In this document: piece by piece, positions 11,494 to 21,130 of the stretch
Position numbering within the stretch: position 1 is the stretch's first letter
Layout: every line of letters starts with the position of its first letter
NCBI GenBank assembly: GCA_024291935.2
Contig: CM044311.1
Span: 30,570,001-30,634,000 of the forward strand
From: Okapia johnstoni
Lineage: Eukaryota; Chordata; Mammalia; Artiodactyla; Giraffidae
DNA: 64,000 bases
Direction: 5' to 3'
Notes under the pieces: generated by a model
Seen by the model: only the letters and a program-made list of their open reading frames with translations
Databases searched by the model: none
Told to the model about the DNA's origin: nothing
Position numbers and translations under genes: made by a program

Positions 11494-11574
11494 ATGGATC
11501 CAAATGTGCGCCCTTCAACACCTCGCCACTCTCCCCTTCTGATCTTGCCATTTGCTCTTCGCGACTTTAATTAG
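11494..11574 (+). other. Upstream ORF 4 in the ROBO2 leader
   Basis: Twenty-six codons plus TAG, starting MDPNVRPSTPR. Context is moderate (T at -3, G at +4). It overlaps upstream ORF 5 in another frame and ends 115 bases before the ROBO2 start. Confidence 0.4.
11504..11542 (+). other. Upstream ORF 5 in the ROBO2 leader
   Basis: Peptide MCALQHLATLPF followed by TGA, nested in upstream ORF 4 in another frame. T at +4 makes initiation modest. Confidence 0.35.
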
Positions 11575-11681
11575 CAGCTAGGAAGAGTCTAAACTTTGGA
11601 CCTACCTCTTTTTTTGATACTTATTTTTGTACTTTTTGCTCTCTGGGATTGGTTTCTTAAGCAATCTGGATCCTTTTTAAT

Positions 11682-11693
11682 ATGTCAAAATGA
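11682..11693 (+). other. Minimal upstream ORF overlapping the ROBO2 start codon
   Basis: Reads ATG TCA AAA TGA, peptide MSK. Its stop codon TGA at 11691-11693 overlaps the ROBO2 ATG at 11690-11692 in an ATGA overlap. A is at -3, so initiation is plausible. A ribosome ending here stands on the receptor start, the geometry associated with termination-reinitiation or start-site selection. Confidence 0.55.
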
Positions 11694-11750
11694 GTCGGCT
11701 GATGTTTACACAACTACTGCTCTGTGGATTTTTATACGTTCGGGTTGATG
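11690..11750 (+). CDS. ROBO2: ROBO2 first coding exon (signal peptide), 5' partial gene
   Basis: ROBO2 is a single-pass cell-surface receptor for SLIT proteins that acts in axon guidance and kidney development. Here only its N-terminal signal peptide is encoded: MSRLMFTQLLLCGFLYVRVD plus the first base of a Gly codon. The exon ends at a consensus donor, GATG followed by GTGAGT at 11751-11756. From memory the human isoform starts MSLLMFTQLLLCGFLYVRVD and continues in the next exon with the first Ig domain. The match is nearly perfect; residue 3 is Arg (CGG) instead of Leu. An in-frame TAA at 11678-11680 fixes this ATG as the start; it has A at -3. The hydrophobic core FTQLLLCGFLYV fits a cleaved signal sequence. 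No second exon occurs in the remaining 52 kb, as expected for the very long first intron of this gene. The exon belongs to the shorter isoform; a longer isoform starts far upstream with a different N-terminus. Confidence 0.93.
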
Positions 11751-11756
11751 GTGAGT
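11751..11756 (+). promoter_or_regulatory. ROBO2: ROBO2 intron 1 splice donor
   Basis: GTGAGT follows the split Gly codon (phase 1) and is a close match to the vertebrate donor consensus. Everything to the right edge of the window is therefore intron 1 of this transcript. Confidence 0.9.
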
Positions 11757-13069
11757 TAAAATGCTTTTATCTTGTTCCTCACCCTCCAGAAACATTTCTC
11801 TCTGAGTCGGATGTGGGCTGTAAATAAAAATGACATTATATCTCTCCGTCCCTTTTGGCCAGGCATGGGAGCTCTGGGGGAGCAGAGGTTTAAAGTCTTT
11901 TGTTTCTAAACTGCTGCAAATGGAACGTGTAAGGACTCACCTATTGTTGTAATTAATTAATTAAGGAGTTGGGTAATAAATGATGGGCTCTCAGTTTTGT
12001 TAGAAAAAGGAAATAGGAAAGTAAGTCTCTTTAACCAGTCTAATAGTCTTGGGCTTGCTCTCCCTTTGGGGTTGGGTTGTTCTTCTATCTGAACTTTGGC
12101 TTAGAGATTCTTAGTAAGTCATAGACACCCCATGAAGGTTTAGTGGGCTAGGAATTTGAGACACAGGTAACTTGAATCAATGCATATCACCTGTGTGTTG
12201 GTGAGTGTTCTCCTAGGGGGATAGCAGAATGAAGATTTAGATCATAGGGAGAAAACTGTCAAAAGTAAGACTGGGCGAGGCTCCAGGAAGGGGGAAGCAG
12301 AAGCTATGGGCTGGCCCTGGGGCTCAGAACACTCAAATCAGTCCCCAGTGGCAAACACAATGGGGATCTGAAACAGGTGCTTAGGTGTCTCCCTCTAGAT
12401 TGAGTCAGTCTGTCAAGCAGACAGCATTCTCTATCTGCTTCTCCTGTCTTTTGTTCAGATTTGGTTTCCTGGGATAGTTGCACAGGATGTCAGCTTCCTG
12501 TGGGAGGATTGCAAAATCCTTTTTTGTAGCTCTTTTGAATGACGAGTGGAAGTAATCATTAAGGCGCTTTTTCTGTTTGTTCCAAAGGAGAATGTCAAAG
12601 AGCATTTGGTATTCACCTTCGTGTGACTTTAATTTTCACATCGCTGGACAGAATTGGTCTAAAAGAGATTAGAGCATGATATTTTTTGCCTGCCTGTGTG
12701 GATTGTTGTACTTTAGATTTTTAATGACTGTACATATAAAAAATCTGAGGTATATTAGCCCAGATACTTGAGCCATCATAGTAGCTTGTTGCTACATCAA
12801 CTTTCTTCCAGAATTTGCGTGGTTGACGAAGTCATTATTTGGGACACTGCCTATTTTTGCTGGCCTGTAGAAGCTAACTTTGTTCTGGCAGCTGCTGCTG
12901 CTGTCCAGAGCACGATGTATCAGACTCAAAAAGGAAGCCTTTCTGTAAACATAAGGCAATACGGATGAGTTTGCCTACTGTCAAGTGGCTGTTTTCAATC
13001 CTGGACTACAGGAGTACCTATGCCCCCCAGCGATAGTAGGCAAGGCATTCATGTGGACACACTGCTTGC
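11757..13069 (+). other. Proximal part of ROBO2 intron 1, repeat-poor
   Basis: No interspersed repeat is recognised. The sequence is of moderate GC with several palindromic A/T blocks such as 'taattaattaattaa' at 11951-11965. First-intron segments next to a developmental promoter often carry enhancers, but nothing here proves it. Confidence 0.5.
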
Positions 13070-13096
13070 TTTTTTTTTTTTTTTTTTCTTTTTTCC
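13070..13096. repeat. Poly-T tract
   Basis: Nearly pure T, interrupted by one C, with no SINE body on either side. Confidence 0.85.
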
Positions 13097-13570
13097 CTTC
13101 TAAGTTGTAGATGCATAGGAATGAATCACTTTGGGTTATACCATGGTAATATCTATAATCATATCTAATCATTCACCAGACATTTTCTTCAATACATTTA
13201 CCTTTGTAGTACATTTACATGACCGGAACAAAAAGGTTTATGGATTTGTCCCAGGTGTATTGATTATCATCATAAGAAGACTTTGATATAACTTTTTGGA
13301 TAATATATCCTCAAAAGCCTGAATTTGTATATTTCAATACCAGAAATACATGTATAAACTATGTATTAGACTACAGAATTATCACCAATTTTTTTTTTTT
13401 TTTTGAGTCATTGTGTAGCTAGGAGGAATACAATTAAATTGCTCAGTGGAAGTGACAGAGGGAATCAGAAGAGCTTGGTGTTACAGAATGTAATTAATGT
13501 ACTGGGGTGTTTGGAGATATATGAAACAAATGCAATTAACCAGTTTGCTGGAACAGCAGTAGCAAGATAT

Positions 13571-13672
13571 CATTTCTCCCCTCCCCGCCCTCCCTACTGT
13601 CCTAGCCCCCACCCTATTCCTCTCTCCCTTATTTCCTTCCTTCTTCCCCCCACCTTGTCCCCCCAGCCCCAT
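13571..13672. repeat. Polypyrimidine tract (C/T-rich)
   Basis: About 100 bases made almost entirely of C and T, with C-runs such as 'ccccccac' and 'cccccc'. It could form triplex (H-DNA) structures. The complementary ORFs at 13403-13684 and 13481-13672 are low-complexity shadows. Confidence 0.8.
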
Positions 13673-15315
13673 ACATACACCTAGGACCTTTGTTCTGACT
13701 TAATATTATAGATTACAGGGGGTGGTTTATGTTTCGGCCATAATTGTGCAGCAAAATTCATGGTAATGTAGTGAAAAATGCCCAGGGTGGAAGAGTTGAA
13801 AAGGTAATAGTAAATTGTTGTATGTGTGAAACTAGTTTTTCTATTTAGCATCTACTATGTCCAAAGCAGTGGAAACTGTGGGCACTTATTGAATTAGTAC
13901 ATAAGTCATACATTTGACATTGGATTGCCTTTGATTTACTCTCGAATGATGACAGCCCCTCCATGGGGATTGTTGAAAATTTGGGATGTAGACAACACTG
14001 CCCTCTAGGCTATTTCAACACACTGGGATTGCATGTTCACATGTATAATGAGGGGGTTGGTTTGCAGGATCTCTAAGCTTTCTGACTTTTCCAGGGCTCT
14101 ATGATTTCTGTTTACTTATTATCCTTCTTAGAAGCATGTGCTTATTCTCCCCATGAATTTCAAATTTAGAGAAGCTTGTACCATTTCAAAGATATACTGA
14201 CTTTCCTTGTGGTAGACACAGAAATTAATTTTATTCAGTGACAAATGATACATAGATTTGCATTGAAATTTGCTTGGTGGGTTATTTATATGTGCATTTT
14301 TATGGTATATGAAAAATGTTAGACTTTTGCATCCTCATGGAAGTTATGTTCAAATATTATGATTTTTCCATATCTTCTGTCTCTAGGAACCCACAGAGAA
14401 TAAAAATTAAGTTAGTTGAGAACTACAGACAAACTTTTATATTGGGACGTAAATAAAGACTATGTCATTTGATACAGATTAATTACCCAGATGCAGATTT
14501 TTCTTTTGCTGTTGTGTATGTCAATATGTATTGAGTTTAGCCTTTGTTCTCCAGATTTTCTGTATTTTTAAATACAGAAATATGGTTTTGTAATTGTTTA
14601 CAGGGAACTAATAGGAACCATCACAAGACTGTTTGATTACATCCATATTTCATACATTGTGTCAATTTGATAATTTTTGAGTAATGGTGAAAATTATGTT
14701 TTTAAAATAAAAATACTTTCTTGACCTTAACTATTCTAAAATGAAAATGGCACATGTGATATTTGGGGAGATAAAGATGATCTGTGTGTATCGTGCAGAT
14801 GTATAATCTCATATAGGTTTATGCGTTTTGCTAAAGTGCTTCTTTCAGTAATGGGCTCATTATCCTAGCCATATGTAGTCCATTTCAGTACTTAAATTGC
14901 CTATAAGTAACCTGAAATTTCTTCGTGCAACTATGCACTAATATCATGTTTGAACTGGCTTTGTTTGAATAACCTTTGATTCTAGACAACATGTGGACCA
15001 TAAACCAAAAGGGTTTCTTAAAACATGGAAAAAAAGAGAATCTCAAAGGGAAAAAGATCATGATTATACAAAAAGAACAATTCTAGCCATGACATCCTTG
15101 AGCAACCTGTATAAAATAGCATCCTTGCTAATAAAAATATGGGTGTCCAAGGACATTACTTCCATTTGGGTACATATGTAGTAATGAAAGGAGTTTCTAT
15201 ATGTAGGAATTGTATGTCCAGTTAACATCTGCTTCAACAGTTCGTGCAGTCTACAAGAGATATTTATTTACTTCCTTTGTGCAATTTGGTCTATGAAGAG
15301 TTAGAAGAAAACATT
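13673..15315 (+). other. Repeat-poor intron
   Basis: About 1.6 kb of AT-rich sequence with no named repeat and no coding signal. Confidence 0.5.
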
Positions 15316-15427
15316 TTCTTTTACTTACTTCTTCTCCTAGTTCTCCTCTTTCTCTTGCTCCTCCTGTTTCCCTCCATCATTTCCTCCTCCTTCGTCTCTT
15401 CCTTCCCCTCCTCCTCCTTCTTTTTTG
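15316..15427. repeat. Polypyrimidine tract (CTT/CCT-rich)
   Basis: Mixed CTT, CCT and TTC units over about 110 bases. It creates the artificial Leu/Phe/Ser-rich ORF at 15244-15504. It is the second such tract in the first 4 kb of the intron. Confidence 0.8.
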
Positions 15428-15933
15428 GACCCAGTGGAAGGAATCATAGAAACATCCGAAGAATGAGGAAAATAGGTGATAGTGTTTCTTGGATAACAAT
15501 TTAGAAAATCTGCATTTAAAGGAGGTTATGTTAATAATATTTTAACTTTGGACATACCCAGTTGGGACCTTGACATCATTTTTCTTTTACCGTCCTGTAT
15601 AGCTTTATGCAAACTTATGTAGTTCTTTTTCCAGTTTTGGCAGACAGAAGTATACAGCTATGAGTTCAACCAGAAAGTTATAGAGTTCTATTTTATATAT
15701 TTGTCTTCAAAGAAGAGTGTTGTTATGTTTCTTACAGTGTTTCCAGGTATAGACCTATTAACCTAAATCAAATACATTGATATTGATAATTATTTTCTTC
15801 TTTTAAATTATTGAATAAAGCATGAATGGATGATGACAAAATATTTTAAGGGGAAATTTCCATAAACTCTTACAATGTTTCAGCATAGTAGAAATCTTAA
15901 TATAGTATCTAAAGTGTATTGTGTATATGCTTA
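15428..15933 (+). other. Unique intron
   Basis: AT-rich; nothing recognised. Confidence 0.5.
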
Positions 15934-16137
15934 TGTGTGCATGCTCAGTCATGTCTGACTCTTTGTGACCCCATGGATTGGAGCCCAGCAGTATTGTCTC
16001 TCCATGGAATTTTCCAGGCAAGAATACTGGAGTGGGTTGTCATTTTCCACTCCAGGGGATCTTCCTTATGCAGGGATTGAACCTCCATCTCCTTCATTTG
16101 TAGGTGGATTCTTAACCACTGAACCACCTCAGAAGCC
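15934..16137 (-). mobile_element. Bov-tA SINE
   Basis: Inverted body 'tgctcagtcatgtctgactc', with head end 'ggattcttaaccactgaacc' and 'agaagcc'. It marks the right edge of the Bov-SINE-free zone around the promoter. Confidence 0.9.
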
Positions 16138-16210
16138 AGAAGTGTAGCATATTCAACCCCCAAAACCTGTCCTAAACTCAAAACAATATTCTCATAATCT
16201 AGAATTCAAT

Positions 16211-16450
16211 CGGAGAAGGCAATGGCACCCCACTCCAGTACTCTTGCCTGGAGAATCCCATGGAGGAGGAGGAGCCTGGTAGGCTGCAGTCCATGGGGTC
16301 ACTGAGAGTGGACACGACTGAGCGACTTCACTTTCACTTTTCACTTTCTTACATTGGAGAAGGAAATGGCAACCCATTCCAGTGTTCTTGCCTGGAGAAT
16401 CCCAGGGACAGGGGAGCCTGGTGGGGTTCCATGAGAATAGGACTTGGCTC
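16211..16450 (+). mobile_element. BOV-A2 dimeric SINE, 3' truncated
   Basis: The first monomer runs 'ggagaaggcaatggcacccc' to 'gagcgacttcactttcactt'. A linker leads to a second monomer starting 'ttggagaaggaaatggcaac' that stops before its AGC-rich tail. Confidence 0.88.
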
Positions 16451-16599
16451 TTCTATATACATTTGTATCTCCAGTGTCAATACATTACTTGACATATCCA
16501 GCTGACTACATGACATCTTTGCTTGGTATCTAATAAGAATATATCAAACTCGAATAGTAACTAATTTGTTGGGCTGATCACTTCCCAGTGTATACAAAT

Positions 16600-16668
16600 A
16601 GTGAATCATTGTATTGTACACCTGAAACTAATATAGTGGTATATAGCAATTATACCTCAGTAAAATAA
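16600..16668. mobile_element. Old LINE 3'-end-like fragment
   Basis: Contains 'attgtacacctgaaactaat' and 'caattatacctcagtaaaat', a pattern I know from old L1-class 3' ends in mammals. The exact subfamily is not identified. Confidence 0.35.
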
Positions 16669-17159
16669 TTTAGAAAATGAATATATCAAAGTCAAACCCA
16701 GGATAGAATTTACTCCTCTTTCCAGTCATCTCCAGCTCAGTAAATAGCATCACCATTCACAGAGGTTTCGTGATCCAAAATTAGAAATCATTTTTGATTT
16801 GTTCTCATAGCCCGTATCTGACTTACTAGTAAATCCCTTGTAATATATACCCTGATACCTACAATTTTATGTGTGTATTTGTGATTTTTCTCCAACATTT
16901 TGATATAAGCATTTTCAAATATATAGCAAAGCTGAAAGATGGTACAGTGAACACTTACATTCCCACCTAGAGTCTATCACTATTTTGCTGTACTTGGTTA
17001 CCACCTATTTCTCCATTCCTGTATGCATCCTTTAATTCATCTTACTGTTTTGATTGCATTTTCAAATGATTAGATTCCAAATGTTTCTTACTAATTCAAC
17101 TACCACCATCCTGGTCAAAACCTGGACTATTGGGGTAACCTGATAAATGGTCATCCTGC
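16669..17159. other. Intron, possible old L1 remnant
   Basis: About 16885-17080 contains 'ttttcaaatatatagcaaag', 'acagtgaacacttacatt' and 'ccacctatttctccattcct', which resembles an old L1 3' region. Too diverged for a firm call. Confidence 0.35.
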
Positions 17160-17530
17160 CTCCATGCCTGTTCTTCTTATCCCCACGTCTTTCGCCTATG
17201 CAGTTAGTTCTTCACCTGGTCGCCACAGAGACCTTTTCAAAGCGTGTAAATAAGATGATGGAGGCTCATTGCTCAGAAGCTTTTAATGGCTTCCACTGAG
17301 AACTCTTTACAATAGTATACAGGACTGTTCAAACTCAGGTCCCTCCCTGCCTTTCTGACCTCATCTCTTCACACTCCCTGCTGGAACCTAGGTTTAGACT
17401 TGTGTTTTTGGTGTTTTATTCCTGACTCAGGGCTTTGGCATTTGTTCTTTCTTCTGCCTGAAATATGCTTCCTTAAATCTTTGCATGATTGAGTCTTTCA
17501 GTTGATTTAGTGAATCCCTATCCTATATCA
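17160..17530 (+). mobile_element. L2 LINE remnant, left part
   Basis: Keeps L2 3'-region signatures in order: 'aatggcttccactgagaac', 'ccctgcctttctgacctcat' and 'cagggctttggcatttgttc', then 'ctgcctgaaatatgcttcct'. It is interrupted by the Bov-tA at 17531 and continues after it. Confidence 0.6.
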
Positions 17531-17740
17531 GGTTTCCCTGGTTGCTCAGATGGTAAAGAATCTGCCTGCAGTGCAGGAGACCTGGGTTCCATCCCTGGAT
17601 CAGGAATATCCCCTGTAGAAGGTATGGTACCCACCCCAGTATTTTTACCTGAAGAAATTCATGAATAGAAGAGCCCGATGGGCTACAATCCATGGGGTTG
17701 CAAAGAGTCTGACATGACTGAGTGACTAACAGTTTCACTT
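17531..17740 (+). mobile_element. Bov-tA SINE inserted in L2
   Basis: Head 'ggtttccctggttgctcaga', middle 'cctgggttccatccctggat', end 'gacatgactgagtgactaac'. L2 sequence lies on both sides. Confidence 0.88.
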
Positions 17741-17870
17741 TACACTTTATCTATTACCACCTCTTTATGTATGTACATGGACTACCTTATCTAAAATTGC
17801 TTCCCTTAAAACACTATTGGGCTACCCTCTTAGCTATCTTAATTTCTTTCTTAGCTCTTATCACATCTTT
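17741..17870 (+). mobile_element. L2 LINE remnant, right part
   Basis: 'accttatctaaaattgcttc' and 'ttagctcttatcacatcttt' are the expected continuation of the L2 at 17160. The 3' terminus may be the fragment at 18385. Confidence 0.5.
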
Positions 17871-17872
17871 AA

Positions 17873-17920
17873 AGTGTGTGTATGTGTGTGTGTATGTCTG
17901 TGTGCATGCTCGCACATGCA
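17873..17920. repeat. Impure (TG)n
   Basis: Imperfect GT/GTAT dinucleotides followed by GCATGC steps. Confidence 0.7.
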
Positions 17921-18384
17921 TTTGTATAAACAACCTTGAAGGGACCTACATTTTACCATACTTGCAAGCTAAGAAGTTAGACTGCTACAACTTTATAAAT
18001 GCAGGCAAAGCACATGAATATCCTGAGACCCAGATGGTGGCTTTTGTTAGTCACCCTGCACCAAGCAGCATGACTTCATGTTTGTATAGATTTACCTTTC
18101 CCTTGAAAACCCTTAGGGACAATGCCATGGGGCCCAGGTAGATGATGCACACAAAATGGATTGGCCCCACAGCTGAGGAGCCCTGAGCATGGGAACCAGA
18201 ATATTTTAGAATGGGCCGTAAGGAAATCTGCCTAACTTTTGGCCTGGAGGGAAGCTTTGTCATGACTATATTAGACAGTAAACAAAGCTGCTTTCTGTTC
18301 TCAAGGGAGATCACCTACATTTTAGAAGATTTTTGCTGTTTGCATATGTTAGTGTGTTTAGTGTCTGCTGCTTCCACTGAGCTT

Positions 18385-18485
18385 CTAGGGCATGGACTTA
18401 GCTTTGTCTCTTATGTTTGCCTGTGTTCCTCCTTTACCTGGAGCACAAGAGGACACATAGTAGATTCAATTATTTGTTGAATCAG
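18385..18485 (+). mobile_element. L2 3'-end-like fragment
   Basis: 'cctttacctggagcacaaga', 'cacatagtagattcaat' and 'tatttgttgaatcagtgaa' match the L2 terminal sequence in order. It may be the end of the L2 that begins at 17160. Confidence 0.5.
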
Positions 18486-19164
18486 TGAAAAGGTACTTAT
18501 GGAGTGCTTTTGAAATGTTTATTTTCATGCCCTAGCCAACACATGAAATATTTACCATTTGGACTAGGTTTATTTATTTATTTGAGGATGTGTATTTCTA
18601 TGTATCTCTCTCATTCTGTCTCTCTAGAGACAGAGTTATCAAACATGCATATTTTGACATTAATGGCATCATGATTTTGGATGAAATTTAATATTCCACT
18701 TTTGACCTGACATGATATATAGAATTTACAATTTTCTTTGATTTTCTATCATGGTGGCTTACATGGTTACTCCGAATCCCCATACTAACCCTGCTGTGTG
18801 TTTTAGCACACTGTTGAGTTGTGTGTATATTTTGACAAGGCACTCCTTCAAATGATTCTGACGTTCCTATTGGGACCACACATGCTCTCATCTGACCAAG
18901 GAATGTTGACTGATTTTGATGATATCTGGCCCAGAAACTGAGACTTTTCTTCATATTTAGGTCAACTTTTTATTTAAGCATTTAAAAACAGCAACAAAAA
19001 GATTAGTTCAGGGATAGAATTCAAAAGAATACTCCAGTTATATAGCTCTCAAATTGAAAAAGAAGAGGAAGATTAAAATATCTGCAGCAATTAGTATTTC
19101 CTACCCTGCCTACTGTTGTAATCATAGTGCTAGAGCTTTGTTTACCATCACTAATACTAACTGA
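18486..19164. other. Unique intron
   Basis: A TTTA run near 18570-18582 and otherwise nothing named. The 88-codon minus ORF at 18688-18954 has no recognised similarity. Confidence 0.45.
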
Positions 19165-19220
19165 GATAAACTGGGTTGCCATTTCCTGCTCCAGGGGATC
19201 TTCCTTACCCAAGGGTCTAC
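19165..19220 (-). mobile_element. Short Bov SINE fragment
   Basis: 'tgggttgccatttcctgctc' and 'caggggatcttccttaccca' are the middle of an inverted Bov-tA, with neither end kept. Confidence 0.65.
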
Positions 19221-19309
19221 AATCTAATTTTGGAACTTTTTTGTTATCCAAGAAAAGAAGCTCTGTATCCTGCTTCTTGTCTACCACCCCTCCCCGAGCC
19301 CTAGGAAGA

Positions 19310-19745
19310 AATTAGTCTACTTTCTGTCTCTATCGATTTGTCTATTTGGGGAATTATATGTAAATAGAATTATATAACATAGGATCTTTTGTGACTGGTT
19401 TCTTTCCCTTCATCTTATGTTTTCAAGGGTCATCTATGCTGTATATCAGGACTTCATTCTTTTTTATTGCTGAATAGTATTCTATATCCTTTATCTTTTG
19501 AATTATTAGTTCATGGACATTGGTTATTTCCATTGTGGAAATAAAGATTTGTTATAAAGATTGTTGCTGTGAACATTTGTGTATTAATCTTTGTGTGCAC
19601 ACATGCTTTCATTTCACTTGGGTATATACCTGGAGTGGAATTGCTGGGTCATATGAAAATTCTATGTTTAACCTTTTGAGGAACTGCAGGACTGTTTTCC
19701 ACAGCAGCTATACAATTTTATGTTGCCACTGGCCATGTATGAGGT
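19310..19745. mobile_element. Old L1 (L1M) fragment
   Basis: Shows L1M-type sequence: 'tcgatttgtctatttgggga', 'attgctgaatagtattctat', 'gggtatatacctggagtgga', 'attgctgggtcatatgaaaa' and 'gaggaactgcaggactgttt'. About 440 bases. I leave the orientation open. Confidence 0.65.
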
Positions 19746-20334
19746 ACATATATTCTTTTAGTTCACTCACAGAAGGAAAATGTTGAATGGCCTTTACAAC
19801 CTAGATGTGAGGTTTGTAGTGAAACAATTTTATATGATAATATGCTTTAAATTCCCAACAGTCCTAATTTCTAATCCTTTCAGTGATTGTCTTCTTCTGT
19901 TGCTCTGTGAAGTTTTACAAGTGAAATTAACCCAAATTGAACTTGTCACTTTCAGCAGTGACTTCAGCAGTACTAAATGTAAATCACAGTATGATGACAT
20001 CTCAAAGCTAGATGAAGTTTTTGCAGTTACGCGCTACAACTCTTTCATTGTATGGAGAACTAAAGTGCAGAGTTTTTATGTACCTTGTCACAAGGCTATC
20101 GATGCTTAGTGGTAAAGCTGAAGCTAGAGTCCAGGGACATTTTTTATCACTATACTTTTCTTGAAAGATTCTTTCCGGCTTCTCAACTCTGGAATTCCTT
20201 AACAAGAGTTCCAGGGTCTTCTAAGTAAAATTGACCAGCTGTTTTCTAAACATGTCAACAAGGGAGTTAGCTTAAGATACCTTGAGGTTTTTCATTTGAT
20301 TCAGCACGAGCTTTCTTAGCACCAGTTTATGAAC
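19746..20334. other. Unique intron
   Basis: A 109-codon + ORF at 19780-20109 is the longest here outside repeats. Its composition (many Phe, Leu and Cys, no domain pattern) looks random and it has no splice context. Not called. Confidence 0.45.
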
Positions 20335-20700
20335 AAAGCGCCTTACTGAGGACATTGTGAGGAGCATAATGAAGTTAAGTAGTTCCCACCTTCAAGGAGA
20401 TAACTCTTTAGTAGAGAGGGTAACAAACATTCAAGTTGCTAAAACAAAAGTAGTATCTGGTAATTAGGGGCAGGGGACAGTTGAAGAAACACACAGCATA
20501 CTCTGGGAACCCAGGGAAAGAATACATGATTTCCAGCTGTGGGAAGGGTCCACACCAAATGGCTCCCTTAACATGGGTTTTAGAGGAATAGTGGAGTTTT
20601 AATAGATGGCAAGATTGAAAATTGCATTCCAACAAAAGGAATAACAGAAGGAATGGCATGGAGATGACAAAGGTGTTCTAGCGCAAAGGCATGGAGTCTA
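20335..20700 (-). mobile_element. L2-like remnant
   Basis: Order of signals: 'cttactgaggacattgtgag', 'ttcccaccttcaaggagata', 'agagggtaacaaacattcaa', 'ttgcattccaacaaaaggaa' and 'aatggcatggagatgacaaa'. This fits the L2 3' region read in reverse, with heavy divergence. Confidence 0.45.
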
Positions 20701-20727
20701 GTTTAAGTATAACATAGTTTCTAGAAG

Positions 20728-20847
20728 ATGAGAGGTTAGATAGCATCACTGACTCAATGGACATGAATTTGAGCAAACTCTGTGAGTTAATGAGGGACAG
20801 AGGAGCCTGCCATGCTGCAGTCCACGACTTAGCAACTGAACGAAGTT
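20728..20847 (+). mobile_element. ART2A-type SINE fragment
   Basis: 'gatagcatcactgactcaat', 'gagcaaactctgtgagttaa' and 'cacgacttagcaactgaacg'. It lacks part of the usual 3' body ('catggggtcgcaaagagtcg' is missing), so it carries an internal deletion. Confidence 0.8.
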
Positions 20848-21002
20848 TGTCCAGAAGGGAAGAAGTGTAACATGATTACTGAAAGACAGTTGACAAACAG
20901 TACTGATTTACAGCAAATAATTTAACCATTCTCAGTGTCCTTATCTTTAAAATTGACATGGTAAAATTGTCTTCTCAAACAGTTGATATGAGGAATAGGT
21001 GA

Positions 21003-21130
21003 ATATATACATATATATACACACACACACACACATATGTATATGGAACATATATGTATATACATGTTATATATGAAATTAGATGTGTAGATATGTATAT
21101 ATCTGTATGTTACATAGATATTATATATAT
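21003..21130. repeat. (TA)n/(CA)n compound microsatellite
   Basis: TA-rich start, (CA) run near 21019-21034, then alternating ATATGTATAT blocks. Confidence 0.8.

Larger units (their letters stand above)
10370..11560 (+). promoter_or_regulatory. ROBO2: CpG island, promoter of the shorter ROBO2 transcript
   Basis: GC and CpG density are far above the rest of the window, with the peak at about 10430-11110 (runs such as 'cgcgcgctcgctccc' and 'gccgccgccgcccgggctcg'). Sp1-like C-runs lie at 10636-10652, 10681-10692 and 10960-10976. The island directly precedes the ROBO2 first coding exon on the same strand. No convincing TATA box sits at a fixed distance; 'tattaaa' at 10371-10377 is the only TATA-like string and is probably incidental. 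Initiation is likely dispersed, so no start site is given. The large overlapping ORFs here on both strands are products of GC-rich composition. Confidence 0.85.

Noticed and set aside
15244..15504. 86-codon + ORF rich in Leu, Phe and Ser
   Set aside because: Generated by the polypyrimidine tract; no known protein pattern.
19780..20109. 109-codon + ORF
   Set aside because: Outside repeats, but with random-looking composition, no recognised domain and no splice or promoter context.
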